A stretch of 64,000 bases of DNA, taken from Hymenochaete sp. R1 (lineage: Eukaryota; Basidiomycota; Agaricomycetes; Hymenochaetales; Hymenochaetaceae). The first letter of the stretch is position 1, and every line of letters begins with the position of its first letter. Below are positions 60,722 to 64,000 of this stretch, piece after piece. The DNA is taken from NCBI GenBank assembly GCA_019400425.1, contig JAFREE010000017.1:1-64000 (forward strand), written 5' to 3'. The notes beneath the pieces were generated by a model, which made no database searches, was not told the origin of the DNA, and saw only the letters and a program-made list of their open reading frames with translations. A program made the position numbers and the translations under genes.

Positions 60722-60753
<32 letters not shown>

Positions 60754-61651
60754 CCAAAACTCACATTCAGATACAAAACGACCCCAACAACAGGCACGAG
60801 CCACAGCACCGTATACAGCGTCCTCAAATTGCGGTGGACCCAGCTCTCGCTTGCGGACTGGTGCGTGAGCGTGGGCGCGAGGGGGTGGAGGAGGAGGAGG
60901 TCGAAGATGGTGATGGAGAGGAGGGCGAGGGCGTTGATGGTGAGTGATTTGAAGGCGAGGGCGCGGAGGGGCGGGTCGCTGTTGGTGTGCGATGTGAATG
61001 GATGTTCGAGATACACATACACATACACGCGCGGGGGAGGAAGAGAACGCGTAAGTCCCGACTCATTTCCCTATCGAAAACCAAAACCCAAAACCCAAAA
61101 AAAATCAAAGGAATAACGCACCCAGCCAAATCAGCAAAAACCAAATCCCACCTCGACGCATCCCCCAAACCCCTGCACGCCCACCCCGCATGCAACCGCG
61201 CCGTCTCCCAAAGACTCAACACCTCCAACGGCGTTTCGTACGACTCGGGGCCTAGGTTGTAGTTCCAGTTCCAGTTTGAATTTGTACGGCTTGTACCACC
61301 TGAGTTGGGATTATACGACGCGTACGGCGCGTATCCTGAGGACCCGGTCCCAACCGCTGAGGCTCCCGTCGAGTCTGTATGAGTTTGTGGTCGAGGGTGT
61401 GGTGATCCCCGAAGGATCGGTGTTCCGCGTCGACTCGAGCTCGGTCTCGTGTATCGATTCGGGTTGGGCGTGGGCGTGGTCGTGGCGTAAGGAGTGCCAG
61501 ACGGTCCTTTTACATATGCATGTCCATTTCCGCCGCCGGCGGCACCACCACCGCCAGCGCCGGAGCCAGAGGAGGCGGGTATATCCCCAGCGGGGTCAGG
61601 ATTATGTGCAGAGTTACTGTTACGCCGAACGTCACGGTCGTGGTCGTCCAT
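59092..61651 (-). CDS. EI24-like ER membrane protein
   Basis: EI24 proteins are multi-pass ER proteins linked to autophagy and nuclear transport of receptors. The start at 61651 gives MDDHDRDVRRNSNSAHNPDP, a disordered Gly/Ser/Asn-rich head. Membrane exons follow: LRALAFKSLTINALALLSIT then IFDLLLLHPL; LRTLYTVLWLVPVVGVVLYL ending in N before a donor; RSFTLQHGRQ, then RTSMLLTASLPIFLSAALPA and WVGDVWGFGAFCWVDA; FIWSARAMTFPSRAKHMEER then WAYYFGFG; and FPATFLCSWFSTITNTTLFA. The tail is long and low complexity, with a His-Thr run and Gly/Met repeats, ending GMGMGGRRKVD. Introns contain microsatellites (see 60720-60752 and 60089-60117). Confidence 0.82.
60089..60117. repeat. (GTC)n trinucleotide microsatellite
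   Basis: About eight tandem GTC/CGT units lie beside the 3' splice site of an EI24-like intron (read from the minus strand as GAC/ACG repeats). Confidence 0.8.
60720..60752. repeat. (CAGCAA)n microsatellite in an intron
   Basis: Five CAGCAA-type units inside the EI24-like intron that follows the LYLN codons on the minus strand. Read as protein it would give a spurious Ala-Val run, so it is intronic. Confidence 0.75.
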
Positions 61652-62607
61652 CTCTAGAGCTCTTTCTCCTTCTTTTGGTTTGTGCTTGCGCGTGCGTGTG
61701 CGCGTTCGGTTTACGGTTTTCGGTATATGGGTTTAGCCCGTATGCTGTGTAACGAGCGACGCGGTGAGACGCCCGAAACGAGATAACACAGCTAGAGTGC
61801 CGTACCGTACCGTATGTTAGACTCGACCCGGGTGGATAGAGCGCCCAAACAACCTGAACAGTACAAGGAAAGGCGGGCGTTGCGTTTCGTTCGTTCGGAT
61901 GGATGGATGCGAGACGGGACGGGCTCAGGGGATAACTAACGGGCCTGTTGAGGGTAGCGAGCGGGTAGCGGGTAGCGGGGACTGACCTTCGGCGTAACCT
62001 AAAGCCCACGGAGGGCGTCGAGTTTGGGGAGGGAAGGTCGACTATCGATTGCAGGCGGGGGCGGAGGGACGGAATGAATACTAAGAGAAGCAGTGCTGGT
62101 ACCAGAACCGTCCTGCGGGGCCGCGCAATAGCAGGTTGGGACTGGAACAGCGCAGATGGCCAGGGACAGATACACAAACACAAACACAAACACAGACGCA
62201 GGCCCAAAACAAGCGTCGTTTCGGGGATGGCAACTATTTGGGTCGTTTGCCAGTGCGCCCCTCGTAAACGTCGATACTGCCGAATGTCAGGTTTTCTGAG
62301 TTGGGTTCGGGTTTGGGTTTGGTTCAGGTTTGAGTTATGATCCGGGCGGGAGTCGAGCTTGGGGACGGTTACCCCGAGACACAATGCTGTTGTTGGCTGG
62401 ATGTATGGATGGTTGAAGACGTCGTCGGAGGGCGGAGGGATGAACGCAGTGCACTGCAGTGATCGGGGTTAGGGGCCAAAAGAGGTCAACGCGACACGAG
62501 CGATACGTCGATCGATCGGCTCGCGGAGGACGCGTTTTAGTCACGTGATGAAGTTCTTTGTTTACAAACAAAACATTCTGAAGAAAGCAAGTGAGAGTAG
62601 ACGTTTC

Positions 62608-62625
62608 AGTCCTTATATAAGGACT
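62608..62625. repeat. 18-bp perfect palindrome with TATA core
   Basis: AGTCCTTATATAAGGACT reads the same on both strands and contains TATATAA in its centre. It lies in non-coding DNA 1 kb upstream of the EI24-like gene. Could be a bidirectional core promoter or a protein-binding site. Confidence 0.7.
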
Positions 62626-63470
62626 ATAACACGAGGTACATATTCTCCTGATAGATTGCACCTACATCAAATCTTGAAAAAAGAATGTATGCGGCGAATT
62701 GAGGTATCTACCGGGGGCTCAGGACAAGTCAATGAAGGCGATTTCCTTTCCAAGATTATAAGTGGTAGGTATTCGGGATACCAGGACACCCTTCGATTGT
62801 ACTTCCAGTGATTGACCATGGGCACTCTTGAAGGAGGGATAAGTGTAAAGACGGGAGAACTTGAAGGCCGATAGAGATAGACCATGTGATGTGGCGTGTG
62901 AAGAGAGCGTGAGAAGAGGTATTTTAGAGTGTGATCCGCTGGGGAAAGCACCAGTACTGGGGTATGTTATATATATGGTCAAGGACCAAGGTGATGCTTG
63001 GCTACTGTGAGATGGCTCACTCACGTCGAGAAAGAGAGCATTGCTGAGCAGAAGATGAAGTGGGAAGATTCTGAATTGAGCATTGGTGTGAGTGTGAAGC
63101 CGGGTGAAGCTGACGTCGGTGTGGGGCGGATCTCGTCACCGACCTATCATCAGATCAGCTAAGCTCGCAACGGAGAAGAAATCAAAAAATTTTAAATATG
63201 AATTAGAAAATAGAAATGATTATGTAAAACGAGTATGGAACGCGGTCACGTTTCCAAAATCCAACTTGTTCAGAGTCTCCTGCCCTGCTCATAACGCGTT
63301 CCATTCGACCCCCATATTTCTCTTTCTTTCTTTTTCTCGACGACGACCAGCGTACACAGACGATAGGACACAGAAGACGGTAGTAAAAAATAGGAAGCTT
63401 TGAGACAGAGAGGAAGGAAGGACAGAGATCAGAGATCAGATTCAGAGACTGCAGGCTGCATCAGCGCCCC

Positions 63471-63488
63471 TCTCTCTCTCTCTCTCTC
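63471..63488. repeat. (TC)9 dinucleotide tract
   Basis: Nine TC units inside a longer pyrimidine-rich stretch of the sort found in fungal promoters and 5' leaders. Confidence 0.8.
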
Positions 63489-64000
63489 GCTTACTCCCTC
63501 GCATCTTTACGATCTGCACAGTCGGTCACATCAAGTTGCCTGCCTGCTACATTCCTCTCTCTCTTCCTCTTTCTTTATCCTCTTCCCACTCTCTTCTCCC
63601 TCTCCTCCACCGTCGACGACGACAACCACAACGACGACGACGACGTTGACGGTACTTGTTCTCTTCTCTTTGTACTCGATTACTCTCCCATTCTTCACCC
63701 GCGCCTTCCTTTTGTCCTTGTAAGTCATCTCCTTACTTGCAATTTACAACACGCCTCGTGTTCTCCTTCCTCGGTCTTTTCGTCCCGTGGCGCATGTTCA
63801 ACTTCAACATTCCTCTTCCCCTATTTTTCTGTTCTTTGCTCACCAACATTCTCTTTCTCTCTCTTGCTCTCACCTTCAGCTGCAAGCCACGCTCCAAACT
63901 AGGCCGGCTGTGTCGTCGATCCCATCGATAGCACCCGTGTGACATCACATCCGTTCGTGGCTTCATCCCTTCCTACCATATTTAGCACACGCTGACTCCT

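Larger units (their letters stand above)
61652..64000. promoter_or_regulatory. Upstream DNA with no gene, pyrimidine-rich at the end
   Basis: No convincing coding sequence. Long open frames here (for example 61632-62384 minus) overlap the EI24 start in another frame and look compositional. From about 63430 a pyrimidine-rich leader-like tract runs with a (TC)9 tract at 63471-63488 and a GAC/ACG cluster near 63610-63650. This suggests a promoter or 5' leader of a plus-strand gene beyond the window. Confidence 0.4.

Noticed and set aside
61632..62384. 250-codon minus frame
   Set aside because: Overlaps the EI24-like start in another frame and has biased, repetitive composition with no family motif.
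62719..63024. 101-codon minus frame in upstream DNA
   Set aside because: Ser/Thr/Pro-rich with no family signal and no splice context; probably chance.

Overview
This window looks like nuclear DNA from a filamentous basidiomycete, probably an Agaricomycete. Genes sit densely on both strands. Nearly all are split by many short GT-AG introns of about 50-75 nt, and several products have basidiomycete-style layouts (a SHR3 chaperone, an EI24-like protein, a very long NOT4, RTA1-like proteins). No prokaryotic operon, CRISPR array, intact transposon, rRNA or convincing tRNA was seen. All calls come from reading translations by eye and joining exons by hand; no search was run.

Layout. 1-6.1 kb is an accessory hydrolase block on the minus strand: a decayed GDSL-esterase relic, an epoxide hydrolase whose eight exons can all be joined, and two tandem secreted SGNH/GDSL esterases with the same four-exon structure. 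6.5-26.7 kb is a housekeeping block: RAD18 (-), a small DUF1115-like protein (-), SDH1 (+), a TBC1D5-like Rab-GAP (-), PAN2 (+), CIA2/MIP18 (-), PDCD5 (+) and NOT4 (+). 27.2-32.5 kb holds a one-TM hypothetical (-), a DCN1-like neddylation factor (-), a doubtful small ORF (+) and an F-box/LRR-like protein (+). 32.7-46.2 kb holds SPF45/RBM17 (+), mitoribosomal mL41 (-), TSR3 (+), a JMJD5-like JmjC protein (-) and MOT1/BTAF1 (+). 46.5-54.7 kb holds a secreted Ser/Thr-rich one-TM glycoprotein, a multi-exon hypothetical, an RsfS/Iojap-like mitochondrial factor and a 562-residue hypothetical, all minus. 55-57.1 kb has an apparently frame-broken RTA1-like gene. 57.4-61.7 kb holds SHR3 (+) and an EI24-like protein (-). 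61.7-64 kb has no recognisable coding sequence and looks like promoter or leader DNA.

Themes. Two functions recur, though this may be chance. mRNA decay and transcription control: PAN2, NOT4 and MOT1, plus the splicing factor SPF45. Ubiquitin-type control: RAD18, NOT4 and DCN1. Organelle and translation support is given by SDH1, mL41, RsfS, CIA2 and TSR3. Five gene pairs are divergent with 105-320 bp between start codons, so shared promoters are likely.

No gene system that is clearly new to biology was found. The best leads are two GC-AG introns supported by protein conservation, the duplicated and partly dead esterase family around an epoxide hydrolase, the broken RTA1-like gene, several uncharacterised proteins, and G-quadruplex and palindrome motifs in intergenic DNA.
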